Positions 26,201 to 41,200 of a DNA stretch of 64,000 nucleotides are shown piece after piece. This stretch comes from Mytilisepta virgata (taxonomy: Eukaryota > Mollusca > Bivalvia > Mytilida > Mytilidae): assembly GCA_028015205.1 (NCBI GenBank), contig CM051516.1:50658230-50722229 (forward strand), given 5' to 3'. Position numbers and translations under genes: made by a program. The notes beneath the pieces are model-generated. The model was not told the DNA's origin, did not search any database, and was given only the letters and a program-made list of their open reading frames with translations. Each line of letters begins with the position of its first letter. Positions within the stretch are counted from its first letter, which is position 1.

Positions 26201-29200
26201 ATTTTAATTTAAACCCAAAAATTTCCTGATTAACACAGTTCCTGCATTTTTCTTACACTTTAAGTGATCCTGTCTTTTTATTTCAAATTTGATCCTAGCC
26301 ACCCCAATGAAATCAAATAGCAATGCTCGCTAAGTTATAAATATCACACACAGTATCTGCTGACAATAACAACACACAGGCTAAATAGTGAAAATAAAAG
26401 TCACAATGTCACACAATAAATTTAGATTCTTTAATAACAAACTGACAATGAAGTGTCTTTGTTAAATTAAATGAATACTCGAGATCTACCTGTTTAACAG
26501 GTGTTTTGCAGCAGATAAAATAAATTTAAAGTACTCTCAATCAAACTGTTGACTTAATGTCACATTTTTGTAAATTATAGTCTATATCTTAGGCCACACA
26601 TAGATTTGAGTATTTAGTGTCAAATAATTATGCTGTTTATATTTAATAAATTTATTTTTGAAACCTGAAAGAATATTATTTTCAAGAAATCAGGAAGGTC
26701 AGAAAGACTTGCATGTTGTTGTTGATGACATTGAATCCTTTGTTGGATTTTAAATCAACTAGACACACTTCATTTTTATCATTTATTACTGGAAATTGTT
26801 TTAAGAATTATTTTAAATATATGAAAGTGCAGAATGTACTTTTATAGCTAGAAATATATATTAAGTAAAATCTTGGTTAAGAAGTGGACTAAGCGAGCGC
26901 GCCCCTTCTTAACCAATAAGATTTTACTTAATATATTCTAAATGACTTAGAATATAATCTAATTTTTCTTTGGTCAGTGTTGCTTGTGCATGTGACGACT
27001 TAATGACATGAAATGAGAGGGTTTTTTTCATTCAAATAAAGATTTCTTCACTGATGAATAACTAGAGATTGTGTGTCTGTAAGACATGGATACCCCGTTC
27101 CATCTATTATTTATGATAGGAAATCATTTTGAGAATTATTTTAAATATATGAATGTTTCATACTCCATTAACTGAATTCACAAAATTATTAAATTCTGCT
27201 TCTGACATAAGGACCCAAACGCTAAAATATTATGGAGTCATTAAAGCATAAAATGTAGGTCATAATGATTCAAATGTAGCTGATTTGTGTTACATTAAAT
27301 AAGGCAACTGCAGATTTGAAATTTATAGGTTCTTTAATAATACACCTAAAAGTAAAAATTTAATCAAAGTCGCTCAAGCATAAAAAATAGGTTATGGTGA
27401 ATCAAATGTTGCTGAGTTGTGTTGTACTATATAAAATTATTGTAGTTGTGCAATATCTAAAAAAAACCTAAAAAAACCACTTATATGCTATCTCAATGGA
27501 TTTCTTAGAAATGGACCTAAATGCAAAAACTTAACCAAGCAGGACGGACGTACAGACGGACAAGAGTAAATCTATATGACTCTTCCTCGTGCGTGGACGG
27601 GGGATAAACAATTGTATGTTTTGAGGTTTAAATACCCAATTCTTTCCAAAAGCTGGAGATAGATACTCCCCGATTCCAAAAAATTATCTTGGGTTCTGCT
27701 GGTACAATTTTAGGCTTAATATTAGCTAGAAACTATGAAATTCATTACAAATAGTCTCAACTTACTGTAAATATTATTAATTATGATAATATGAAATAAA
27801 ATAACAATTTGAAGCACATCAGTATTTCGAAACAACTGCATAATACAAATAATCATTCACTTGTTAATATAATATCCAAAAGGTTTTACAACCTGGGAAA
27901 ACTGAATAAAAGTTACGCTACATCATCAACTCTGTTTATTGAATATCAATTATAATCACTGTCTTAAATTGACAAGGATTGCCAATTTTCCTACCGAAGG
28001 CCGGTGGTTCTCTCCGGGTACTCCGGCTTCTTCCACCAAAAACAAGAATGGAGACACTACATGTCTTGCCTGAGTTTGCACATGGACACAGAATAATGAT
28101 TATCTGATACCTGATATTTTGCAAATGAAACTTAGGTCAAGACCAAAAGGCAGGCGTCATACCAACATGTATCCACTAAGAAGGTCAAGACCAAAAGGCA
28201 GGTGTCATACCAACATGTATCCACTAAGAACTATCTATTGACCAAATATGGCGGGTCTCGTTATTAAAGTTGCTGAGAAATGAACCTAATCTCGAAAATG
28301 TAACAAAGTCACTCAAGCATGCAATTGAGGTCAAAGTCCAGAGACAGGTATCAGACTTGCATGTAGCCACTACGAACTATCTATAGACCAAACACAGATG
28401 AGTCTAGGTATTACAGTTGCTGAAAAAAGGACTTAAGAAATTTGGATGAAAGTCACTCAACCATGAAATTGAGGTCAACGTCCAGAGACAAGTGTAAGAC
28501 TGGCATGTTCCCACCAAGAACTGTCAATAGACCAAATACAGTAGATCTAGGTATTACAGTTTTTGAAAAATGGACTTAATCAAGAAACTTGGATAAAAGT
28601 CATTCGACCATGAAATTGAGGTCAGGGTCACAAGACAAGTATACTGCGGCAAACTTTATACAATAAGCTACCTTGTGGACCATAAATCATAATTGTAGGT
28701 ATTACATGTGCAAAGTTATTAAAGTTTTAAAAAAGTTTACGTCCCCGCCGCCGGAAAGTTATACCTATATCTCGCCTCCACAACTTTTCGTCGCAGGCGA
28801 GACAAAAACTGGCCGCCGCGAAATAGCCAAGTGTGCTGAGAACGGCGTAAAAACCCAACTAAACAAAAAAAAATAATAATCACTGTCTTTTCATTTTCAT
28901 AGGCACATCTATTATTATTTTGAAATCAAATAATCTGAGTTGAGATTCTGCAATTTTTCAAGTTAGAATCAATGTGAAACCTATAATTCCCTTGTTGGCC
29001 ATTAAGAATTTATAGATATCCATATTATCTTTGTTCTCATAAGTAAACATCCCTGAAGGCTTTATTCATTTAGAATATATCTTATTTATATCATGATGAA
29101 GTACTTTTCAGTAATTTAGGACAGTCATCTCAAGATTTGATCTTATTCTAATACAAAGGTATCTTTTTACATTTTAAGGTATCCGGACCATAAATGACCA

Positions 29201-32200
29201 CGTGATTATTTAAAAGTTCCCGGATGTTCCATACAACGCAATTGAAATGACCTCGGTAATTATCGGCAAACTTCGGAAATGCCAATATAACTAACTTATT
29301 TTTACAGACTGCATATAAGCAACAAAGTGTGTTTCAACTTGAGAAAAATATATATACAAAATTCCAGCTTTAAATTTTTTGGTTCAGCCATTCACGGTTA
29401 AAAAGAGATACACTTTTCGTTCATGATCTATTATGGTCCGGATACCTTAAGACATCATGGTTTAAACATGCACTTATAAAGTATGCACTCATTAAATTCC
29501 CCTAACATTTATTTAGATACACAATACTGACACTTAAAAGAATTATCGATCAATACAAAAAACATGGTCATGGGTTACTGCACACTGATCACCATTTATT
29601 TACTGGGTGTGGGCTCTAAATCTATCTCCATTCATTTACTGGAAATATATTTACTAAAACTGATCTGGATTGTTACTGGAATTTTTTCACTTGACATATA
29701 TAAAAACTGCCAATGTCAGTGTAGAAGTTCATGCAAATAATTATCAAACACAAGAAGTATCACAAAGGTTACCAGTAAGTAATTTGTCACAAAACTTCCC
29801 AAAATGTGTCTCACTACTACTGAAAGCCCGTGTGAATTATTGATGAAGATAGGTAAAAGCATGCACTATTACTTTGTATTATGGGGGGATTTTGGGTCAA
29901 GAATTATAACATTAAAGAGGTGTAGCCTACTTCATAAAACAAGCCAAGGGTTTCTGAGTACATTAGGTGGACTATAAAGCCAGGACTAGGGAAAATGAAT
30001 ACAACACTCATCAGGGGGTGCAAATTATTCTGTCTACAGATAAGGAACAAATTAACTGATTTTTATGGGGGTTACAATTTTTTGTGATCCAGCTTTTTTG
30101 TTATCAATTCTTTTTTTTTGGCAGGCAGGAACTTAATTGCAAATTTTTTTTTTCAAAATATAATTCCCTTTGATTTTAGGTGTTAATTTCAATCCTTTTT
30201 TCACCATATTTACAAGTCTCCTTTCATTTAACCATATTCTGGATCCTGCTTTTTTTAAAATTGAACCATATGCATTATGTCAGTGAAAACCCAATGATTC
30301 AATTTAAGTTACTGAACTGATTTAATGATAACTCATACTGAAATGGGGGGCCTTGGTGGCCGAGTGGTCTAGGTAGTTCATCATGACTACCACAGATCAC
30401 TAGCCTGTCAACGCTGGGGTTGTGAGTTCGAATCTCACCTGTGGCAGGGGTGTGTTAGACTACGATCTTAATTGACAAGGATTGCCAATTTTCCTACTGA
30501 AGGTCGGTGGTTCTCTCCGGGTACTCCGGCTTCCTCCACCAATAAAAACTGGCCGCCGCGAAATGGCCAAAATGTGCTGAAACGGCGTTAAACCCCAACT
30601 AAACAAAAACATACTGAAATGAATAGGTTGTGTATTATTTTTCAATTCAATTCAATATCTTATTTCACATAAGAAGTGTGATACAAACAATGAAATGATA
30701 TATATACATATAATGAACATACAATAAAGTAAACATGTCTCTCAGGAAATTCACAATCATAGAATTTGATATTATAAACCAGTGGCTTCCAGAAGCCTGT
30801 ATCGCTCACCTGATAGTGCATTGCCTATTACATATAGCGACACACCAGTTCCCACAGGGTTAAATGTTAATATACAGAAAAGTCTGTGGCTATGACAATG
30901 TAAACTATAGCACTTCTTGTGCTGTACAGCTATGTTAAACTTACTTCAGCTGTGGCGGCCATTTTGGTTAGAGGTCGGGACCATCGGACACAATTTTGCA
31001 AGAGGGCCATTTAATGACCATTTCCCTACAGTTTAGTTCTGATTCAGCATGCAGTTTCAGACAAGATTTTTATGTGAATTTCCCTTAGGGTCCTATCTTA
31101 ATCTAAGTTTGGCTGCGGCAACCATCTTGGTCAGAGGTCGGCACCATTGGACACAATTTTTGTATAATTGTGTATACACTATAACTGATTATGTCTCAAG
31201 CCGTCGTAGTGGCCTTCAATACATCTGCGCAGACAGAGATTTCTATACCGGAAGTCTAACTGAATCTTATATATACTGCCTGATGTCATGATGCCAGGCA
31301 ATAACAACTAGAATTGTTCTGAAAGGGACTTATACCCTCTGCAGCAACATGTCTGCTTTGAAGTGTACACAAAGTTCAAATCATTATATTTTTCAAAGTA
31401 CTTCCCCAAACAAGAGAGCCTGACAATAAGCACATCTCCATAATGTGATCTAACACTCCATAAAGTTTCATGACAAGCATGCAAGTAATGTAGGAGGAGT
31501 TGTGGACAACACCATAAACACATGGAATGAAGTTTTGTTAAAAAATGCCAAAACAATGTCCAAACACCCTATCTTTTACATTTCTTGTCCAAACAGAAAT
31601 TTCTGACATTATAAACATCTCCATAGAGTGATCTAACACTCCAGAATTCTGCAAGAAATGTAGGAGGAATTGCGGACAACTTCGTTTGCAGGGGGTATAA
31701 TAATATACAATAATCCATTGGTTTGAAGATTTACAGCATTGACAAATTACAATAGTATTAAAGAAAAGGTTTTTTATCAGAGTATTGTAGATTTTATCAA
31801 AGTAAACAATCATTTTCCTTTCATTAAAATCTCCTTTTGCATTCAGTCAACAGATATCATTTAAATATAATATTATGCTGAGAAAAAAATAGATAACTGT
31901 AGGAACTTTGGTTTATATTTGTTTGTGTGTGTCCATTTATGGCACTTTAGTGATAAATGCATTATTTTTAGCTGTACAATGAACAGATTATATAAGTAGA
32001 CTTAGACAACTAGGAAAAGTGACACGTGACTGAAAATTTCCACATCCACTATTTCAATGACCAATCAAATTTTTCTTATTCATTACATGATGATTGAGTC
32101 AATATACCGAAATCTGAATGTGTTTTGAATATGTAGAAAATATTTCGTTGTGATAATAGGTGTCCGTTAATAAAAATCAGGTAAGATTATGTTTGTTTAG

Positions 32201-35200
32201 ATCAATAATTTAAAAAATGTGTATCTATATAAAACAATTTTCATTCAGAAACTCGAAAACGTTAATATATTTCTAATAATATGATAAAGTCTCTCGTCTT
32301 TAGCTAATTGTTGATTTAAATGGTATAGAAATAATTTGACACAAATAGCTTTATCTTTATTACAACTTATTAAATTGCTGTATTTTAATAATTCATTCTA
32401 CATCATGGCAAGTAATTTGATAATTATAGCCAAACTTTAGACATTTATTTTGTTATGATATGCATAAAAAATATGAAGGTTGTTCCCGCTTTTAAATTGT
32501 TTATTTCATTTATTTTACATGATCAAAGTGCTTGAAAGCACCACTGGAAAGATTGCAACTGTAGTTGTGTATAATTTCAATGGAATTTTATCACAGATTT
32601 TTTCTCTGCTATGTGAGATCAATTACAATGAATGTATTCCTTTTTTCCTGAAATATCTGAGTATTTTGTATTCAAAATCGATGTACATTCGGGGGTACAA
32701 GAGAATTTTCAATAAGAGTTCAATGTGTTTAAGTGATAAATTTTACTAAAATATTTGTTATTGGATCGAAATTTTACTTGACATGACTTAAAAATTTAGA
32801 TACACGTGTAGGTCCGAGTTAACAGATAATCATAAGGTTTTTCTCAAATAATGGGTCCATTAAAGAAATAATCGTCACATTAGTAAATGCACAATTAGTT
32901 TTGACAATAAATTAATTTAAAAGTAGTTCACAGGAACAGATGATAACTTGCTACCCTATTATATGTGAGTGGAACAGAAGGTAATCAATCAAAATGGCTG
33001 TACTTTCAAAACATGGATGGAAATGTTTCAAAAATGTTAGTTTTAATATATTTGGGACCAGGGCTCAGCCTACTTCAGGATGACATGGAGAAGTGACTTT
33101 TCTATCTGAAGTTAACAAGGAGAAGTGGAGGGAGACAGGAAGAAGTCATTACGTGATGTTCCAAAGCACCAATCGGCTCTGATTATGTTTTTATTTGAAG
33201 AGCTAGTCTTACTCTAATGTTTTTTTAAAAGAAATTAAGATTCATTCTCTGATTTACAGTTCAACTGGGTTAAGGCAAATTAAACATGCATGCCTTCTAA
33301 GCCAGTCTACAAAATGTGTACAACAGAGTCAACATAAAGAATTTCATAAAATCGAATCATTACTTCATTCACAGTATTTTTCTCATTGCTTTTAGGTTAC
33401 AGTTATTCCGGTCCCGACTTACCATGGTCCAGATTGTCAGTGGGCCGAGTTTACCCATATTTTTCTTATTGGATTATTTCCCTTTGTTTCCTGATTGAAA
33501 AGAATGGCGGCATGAATTTTATTTTCATTACACATGTTTCCTTAAAATAACGGCTGTCATATTCGCAATTTCAACCACTGAAATGGATCAGGGGAGTAAT
33601 TAAATTAATAGTCAACTCAAACTTTGCTTTTGACATGAGTTCAGGTGACTTCAACTTTGCTTTTGACGAGAGCTGGGGCAAAGTGAAACACTACAAGTCG
33701 ATTTCTTTGCCCGAATCGCCCTCCAGGTTGAGCACTGTTTTTGGGACAATACAAGTATGTTATACATAGAGAAAAGATTAAACATTCATAAAAGTAACAT
33801 AATACTTTTTATTAACCGATAATCTCAAAAATAAAAATATGAATGTAAAAGCCTCATACATGTGAGAGTCACGCATTTTGGACCAATCTCACGCACCCAC
33901 GCACTGGCAATGATTTCTCACGCATACCTTAACATGCGTGGAAAAATTAAAATGTTTACAAAAGCCACACAACTTTAAATGGTAAATGGGTATTTTTCTT
34001 TTAAACATCAACCTTGAAATGAAAAAAATACAGAAATGTTTGTTAATTCATTCTTAATTTCATACTGAAATTAGCATTTGAAAGCTAACTTGTGTGCTTG
34101 AATAGCGATCGCCACCACCGGTAAACCTGTCATTATGTAAGTAAACAATGTTGAGTTATCTCCCTTGTTTAGACTAATTTCACAAAGTTGTTAATAAAAA
34201 TATTTTTTGCTATGCATATTGTTAAAAAATTGAATAAATTTAATATATTTCACTATTTGTTTGTTTTAAAGACAATTGCCCTATTTAGAAATAAGAATAA
34301 AAGGTTTTGAAAATATTTGAATAAGTTAATACTAAATTACAGAACATTGATAACATGTTTATCTCCCAAAATTCTGTGGACAGCGTTGAATTTGGATAAT
34401 GACGAAGAAATGTAACAATACAGTGTTGTTTCATACACAGAAGAGTAACAATACAATATTTTTTCATAGCAATTTTAATTCACAAAGCAAATTTGGACTA
34501 CAAACAATAGTGGAAATGATTAAATTGATTATTTACCATATGATTTTTGAGAATATTTTATTGGGAAAGCTTATATTTTGATGTCAATAAAATGAGCAAA
34601 ATCTCAACCATATCCATTCTAAATTTGTCACATGTATGAAGCCTTCTATATCTGTATACATGTCCTCAGTCAAAATCTGGTATCTTCATAGATTAAATTG
34701 ATAAATTCGCACGTCATGTCCTCGAAATAATGTTTGGGTATTATTTCCTTGGTAATTTCGGTAAATAATTAAGATTATGTTAATTAAATATTAGTTCAGA
34801 TATCATCAAGAAAGTACTCGTAATTTAAAAAAATGCTCTGTCATCATTGGAACTACATTTTATGAAGTAGAACACAAGTCTAATGGTATTGAAGAGGCAC
34901 ACTTCCAATTTTGGAGACCGATGCCATAGAAACGATTCACAATCTTTCCAAAAAACAAACAAGAGGCTCCCAAGAGCCTGAATTGCTCACCTGTTATTTT
35001 TTTGTGTAGATCTTGCATCAATGATTATTTTTTGCTATTTAATGTATACCGTCACATTTTTTGCTATTTAATATATAACGTCTCATTTTTTGCCTTAATA
35101 TGGAATTGAACAGCTTAAATATAGAATCCTGAACCCAAATATATATGGTTGCTAGGGACTTTTTAATTGGTAGCTATGGACTTTTTCATTAGCCTTGATT

Positions 35201-38200
35201 CTTGAACTTCCATTTTGACTTGAACCCAAATATATCTGGTTGCTAGGGACTTTTTCATCGGTTGCTATTTGGATTTTTTCAATGACCTTGGCCCTTGATC
35301 TCCATATTACATCCTTGTTTATCACGACTTTGCGACAATACGACCCTCCGACGCTTGTCTACATATTTTAAAAAAAATTTTTTTCTTTTTGAATTTATTT
35401 TTTTTTCAGTGAAGTAGCCGGCACTTGTAGCCACCGTAAACAGTGGATTTCCGCCGTCTACCGGCTACTTTGGAAAGCCCTGATAGGGTCCTTAACCCAA
35501 ATATATATGTTTGCTAGGTACCTATTTATTGGTTGCTATGGACTTTTTCAATGACCTTGACTCTTGACACTCCATTTTACTTGTACAGCTACCATTTACT
35601 TTTTGTCAGACAATATGTCAGACCATCATTTTTACTGATAATTATGGTTTACATGTAAATAATCGTTCAAGGGCAAAAACTCCCATAAGGGGTCAATTGG
35701 CGATTTTGGTCATGTTGACTTATTTGTAGACATTACTTTGCTGAACATTTTTGCTGTTTACAGTTTGTCTTTATCTATAATAATATTCAAGTTAATAACC
35801 TAAAATTGCAAAATTTCCTTAAAATTAACAATTCAGGGGCAATAACCCGAAAATGGGTCAACCAAAATGTCTGAAAATTTCATTGCAGGTAGATCTTGAC
35901 CTCATTTATAAACATTTTTACCCCATGTCAGTTTTGCTCTAACTGCCTTAGTTTTTGAGACATGAGCCAAAAAATTCATTTTTCACCTATGTTCTATTTT
36001 TAGCCATGGCAGCAATGTTTTTCAATGCACAAGAAAATAAACATATATTTTATACTAGATACCCTAAGGATCTTTCAGACTAAGTTTGGATGAAATTGAT
36101 TCTGTAGTTTCAGAAGAGAAGATTTTTGAAAGTTTACAAAGATGACATAAAATGTGAAAAATTGTCTTTAAAGGGCAAAAACTCCTATAAGGTGTCAATT
36201 GCCGATTTTGGTCATGTTGACTGATTTGTAGATCTTACTTTGTTGAACTTTTTTGCTGTTTACAGTTTGTCTTTATCTATAATAATATTCAAGATAATAA
36301 CCTAAAACTGCTAAATTTCCTTAAAATTAACAATTCAGGGGCAATAATGGCATCAAATAAATGCAAGGAATCTGGAGTCTTACGTCATAGTATAGGCTAG
36401 ATTAATTACCGATAATATCGACATAAACTACAATGCGCCATATTCCAAACTCTTTTTTCTTGGAGATAAAATCTTTTCATTTATACTTTCAAATATGTGC
36501 ACCGAAAAACAGAAATCTTGAAAATAAGGCAATGTGAACTAAAAATCCGTATCGTTTTGTTTCCGTAAAATTTTAATATCTATTCCGATTTGATTATTAA
36601 GATCATCGGTAATTGCTAGCTGTCTTTGTGGTAGCTAGCCGTACCTCAACGTTTGACATGAGATTCCTTGCATTTAGGTGACGCCAGCAATAACCCAACA
36701 AAGGGTTGACCGATTTGTCTGAAAATTTCATCTTGACCTGATGACAATATCAGTTTTGATCTAAAAATGACACAGCAAACATCCCTAAAATTATGAAAAA
36801 TTAATAACATATCAATTATTCTAGGAAATAAAGGTTTTAGGTAAAACAAGCTGAACTAAATTATTAAAAAATGGAATTTTAGTTAACTGTTGCATTATAA
36901 TCTAGACACACTTTTGAAGAGGTAAGACCTAAGGTCTACATTTACTTCAACAAATATTGGTTTAAATTAACTAAATAGTTTTAAAAAATATTTTTAAACA
37001 ATTTTTTTTCTTTTTTCCTTTTTTTTTTTTATTAAAATCAGCCATATTCATTCAATGTCTTTTTGAAGGGGTCCTTTTAAGGACCACATGATCTGCATAA
37101 TGTGGCTATAAGTCTCATTTGGCCAAAGCAAACTCAACTTAAGAGTATAAAAAGTACTAAATGTTTCCATTTATAAAGGGGCATAACTCAGATATGGTAA
37201 AAAAAAACGGTACGATACCCAAATTCTAACTTGATCTATCTATTGTGGTAATAAGCATTGCGTATAAGTTTCAAAACAATCTTATATAGCATCTTACTTT
37301 TTCACTCTCATCACTGTGTATGTTCATAAACATTCTTCTACATCGTAAGTTTACAAGATCTGGGTTGAAAGCTGCCGAAGAAGTTGATTTAACAAACTAC
37401 TTTCCCTATCTGCCATTCGACATACTATAAGCCGAGTTTGTGCTAAGTGCAACATAGTCAAAAATATAATGATGTTGGTGAGCATCAGTGAGACAACATC
37501 ACATACATTGTAGGATTGTACATGGGTTGGGAAAAAATCATTTTAACAAGAAATAAATATTTCATTTGACAAGTCATAAATTTTATCAAAATAAAGCTTG
37601 TTCAGTTTATGTACTCGCACTTTATAATTCTAAAACCTATCCTTTTTCACTTGATATTCCTTATCTGTGGGTAATATATTTGTTATACGAGTACAATGCT
37701 GTCAAACTTTACCAAATTTTAATATCAATATAATTCTGGGGGCACATTTATCTGAAACAAAATAATTAGTACAGTCTCACCAAAGGAGCTATTTATTCCC
37801 TATTTCCATGCTGTTAGATTTGTAAGAGTTTTCAAATCTCTAACAGGGATATTCCTTATTACTTACATGTGTATGTTAGATCCCGGAAAATGAAAAGTGG
37901 TAATAGCATATTTAAAAGAAAAAAGATTTTCAATACTTACAGCTTCTTGGTGTCTTGCTTGTACCATATTCACAAAACTATCTCCACGATTTTGTCGTAA
38001 GAATGCACACTTTGGAAACCAACGGGCATGTTCAACCCATGGGTCATCCCCTGCTTCCCAATTTCTTAATCCTCCTCCACAAAAGAAACACCTTGTGTAA
38101 TCTCCATATCCTGAAATTTTTCAATATAACCTCATTTCTCAGCTCAGATGGAGTATCAAATAAATTATTATTAGACATGTTTTAATTTCTGTTGCAAAGA

Positions 38201-41200
38201 TTTTATTATTCAATTATTCACATTTCCAGTCCTGTGATAAACTCTTGAATCTTGACAAGATTTGAATTATTTCCATGGTTGGATACATTTGAAGACTTAA
38301 CATTTATTATTTAAATTATTATACTATAAATTGTAAGCTTTAAGTTGTTTATCCTGTTAACAACAAAATTGGGTCAAAGACACGATAGGCCAGGTTCATT
38401 TAATTTGTATAAAAGAGTTACATGTAATATCCAACTCACACCCATTGATAGGTTTATGATGAACAGTAACAAAATCAATGTGACATGCTAGATTAAACAT
38501 TTGTAATAAAACATTTTTTTTTTTGGAGGGGGGAAAATTTTTGTGACAAATGACTAAGTTTCATGACATGAAACACCAGGAAATTTTCATCAAATGGCAA
38601 ACTAAAGCTTCAGTTATATTCTATAGCACTGAGGACAGGGGACTTTTAATACTGACCTGTAAATTGTTAATTTTTCGTTTTTATTTGTCACAAACTAGTT
38701 CTTATAGTTTACTTGACAATAAAAGATTGAATTGAATTGAATTGAATATATTTATGTCCAAAAACATTCTTCAAAGTTTCAAATATCTGGGTCAAAAGCT
38801 AGAAGGAGTTGATTATACAAAATTGTTATCCTCCATAAACAGATGGAAAATATGGCTTCATACTTCTTTATGGATATCTCAATACCTCTATATTTCAAAG
38901 ATCTAAGTTAATAGCTGTGGGAGGAGTTGATTACACAAATCTGTTAACTTCAGTTCACATTTTTGAAAAATCTGGCAAAAATTCAAAAAGGCACCAATGT
39001 AACCACAGCTATACTAATTATGAGAGTTTTTGTAACATTAACAGTTATAAATAAGTCATTATCAAAATGACAAAATATTCAAGTTTTCAAAGGTAGCCTT
39101 TAAAAAAACTTATTGAAAACAAATCTTAGCAATATTTTCTTCCCTGTTCACAGTAATTAATCACAGTTGTCAGCAATTCTTTTTTCTCTCAAACAAAAAA
39201 TATTAAATTATCTGACCTGGATGCACACAATATTGTACATTTAACTATACTTTATATACTCAACAGAGTCAGGATAGAAATTAGGGAGTCAATAAATTAG
39301 TTTGTGCAATGACTGTAACAGGAGAACTGTATTATGTCAATTTTTAGACAGAAATCTATATACGATAAAAAAAATAGCATGAAGTGCTTTTGTCCAGCAC
39401 TGATGCTAACATCCTACTGTAACAGGCATTAATATTTAGTTGATTTCTAAAGAAGATTTTTAAAAGGAGGAATCAATTTTTTTGGGGATTTAAAAAAATA
39501 GATGTAAATGAATTATGTCAGACGTACTTATTAGCAATTGATTTTGAATTACTACAAAAATATGTATAATTGTTCAATGTGTCCTTTTTAAAAAAAAATC
39601 TCTACTATTTTGCATAAGTTAAGAAGACACTAAAAGTACTGAAACTAAAATTCACAAATTAAAGGATACTCAAAATTCAGATATAGATGTAGAGTGGGAA
39701 TTTAAATGTTTTCAAATTTATAAAGACAAATCTGTTTTGAAGTGCAGGGTGTACCTCAAGTTACCCTCATGCATCAATGAATGAGTCTTCTGTGTGTCTT
39801 CTTATAAGGAGATCTCAACCATTTCATATTTATTGTCAATATGTGAATTTTAAGGGGTTTGTGAGAGTGGATAAAGCCCCTTCTAATATGACAGCAGATC
39901 ATCAATTTCCACTTATTTTAAATTGGGATACTTACAATGCATATGCATAGTCATTTTATTTTTTTGAAACCAAAAAAAAAAACACCAATGTTTAGTACAA
40001 TTTGAAAATCATCGAAAAAATAGAATTTGTTCATTCCATCCTCATTTTTGACCACACAATTTTGTCACAAGAAAACCTGGTGTATGCATGTTAAGAATAG
40101 GAAAACATAATAATACCTCATATTTTGATTGTCATTATTATTTCATTTTGCTTTCAAAAAATTATCTTTCTTGTTCCTTCAAATAGCTGTTTTTTTTTAA
40201 TGTCAAAGACGAAAACAGTAGCAAACTTTAATCGATCCTCCATGTTATTGACAAATATGCAACACGTGACCTGGATCTTGCTCCAGTTTTGGAGAATCTT
40301 ACAAATAATTTTTACTACATGTGTTCAGCCTTTGTTAACATTCGTCTTGTTAGAATATATATATTCTTGTTTTCTATAAATTTTTCTTCATTTCATCTAA
40401 ATAGTTCTCATTACAACTATTCTTAATACAGGAGATGGTTGAAATGGGTTAGAATGACGAAATGAACACTCGTTGAGAACTGTAAATAATTAACTTACTG
40501 AAAATATTAAAATTACAGACTGTCACCCACCGATAACAATTACGGACACTCTTGGTTGTAAATTAATTTGAATTTCCCTCGCGTTCGCACTTCTGTAACT
40601 TTTCATATTCATATGCTAAATTTTGCTTGACTCAAAACACAGTCTTTTCTAACACCCATTTGTTATTCGATAGAGTAATCTTTCTATACATGTTATTCTT
40701 CAGTGAAAAATGTGTGAGTCTTCCAAGGAAAAACAAAATTAAAATTTTCTAAAAATGAAATATATATATGCACACCTGTGCATTAAAGTTAATGCACAGA
40801 GAAAGTTTCATCAAATTGCTTTGAGTGGTTATGGAGTAGTTGAGGATAGAAGTTTTGAACCCCTCCCCCCTTTTTATTTTCTCAAAAATGTCAATTTTTA
40901 CAAAAACAAAATTAATTTTTTCTAAAAATGAAATAAATATGCACAACTGTGCATTAAGGTTAATGCACAGAGAAAATTTCATCAAATTCCTTTGAGTGGT
41001 TATGGAGTAGTTGAGGATAGAAGTTTTGACCCCCCTTTTTTTTCAAAAATGTTAATTTTTACAAAAAAAATCTTAAATTTTCTAAAAATGAAATATATAT
41101 ATGCACACCTGTGCATTAAAGTTAAAGCACAGAGAAAGTTTAATCAAATTCCTACGAGCGATTTACGAGTAGCTGAGGATAGAAGAAAAGTGTGACGACA

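Noticed and set aside
30346..30445. tRNA gene (Leu/Ser-like) at the SINE head, also at 47931-48030
   Set aside because: A and B boxes are present, but the cloverleaf is imperfect, the sequence continues into a shared SINE body, and target duplications flank the whole unit. These are SINE heads, not tRNA genes.
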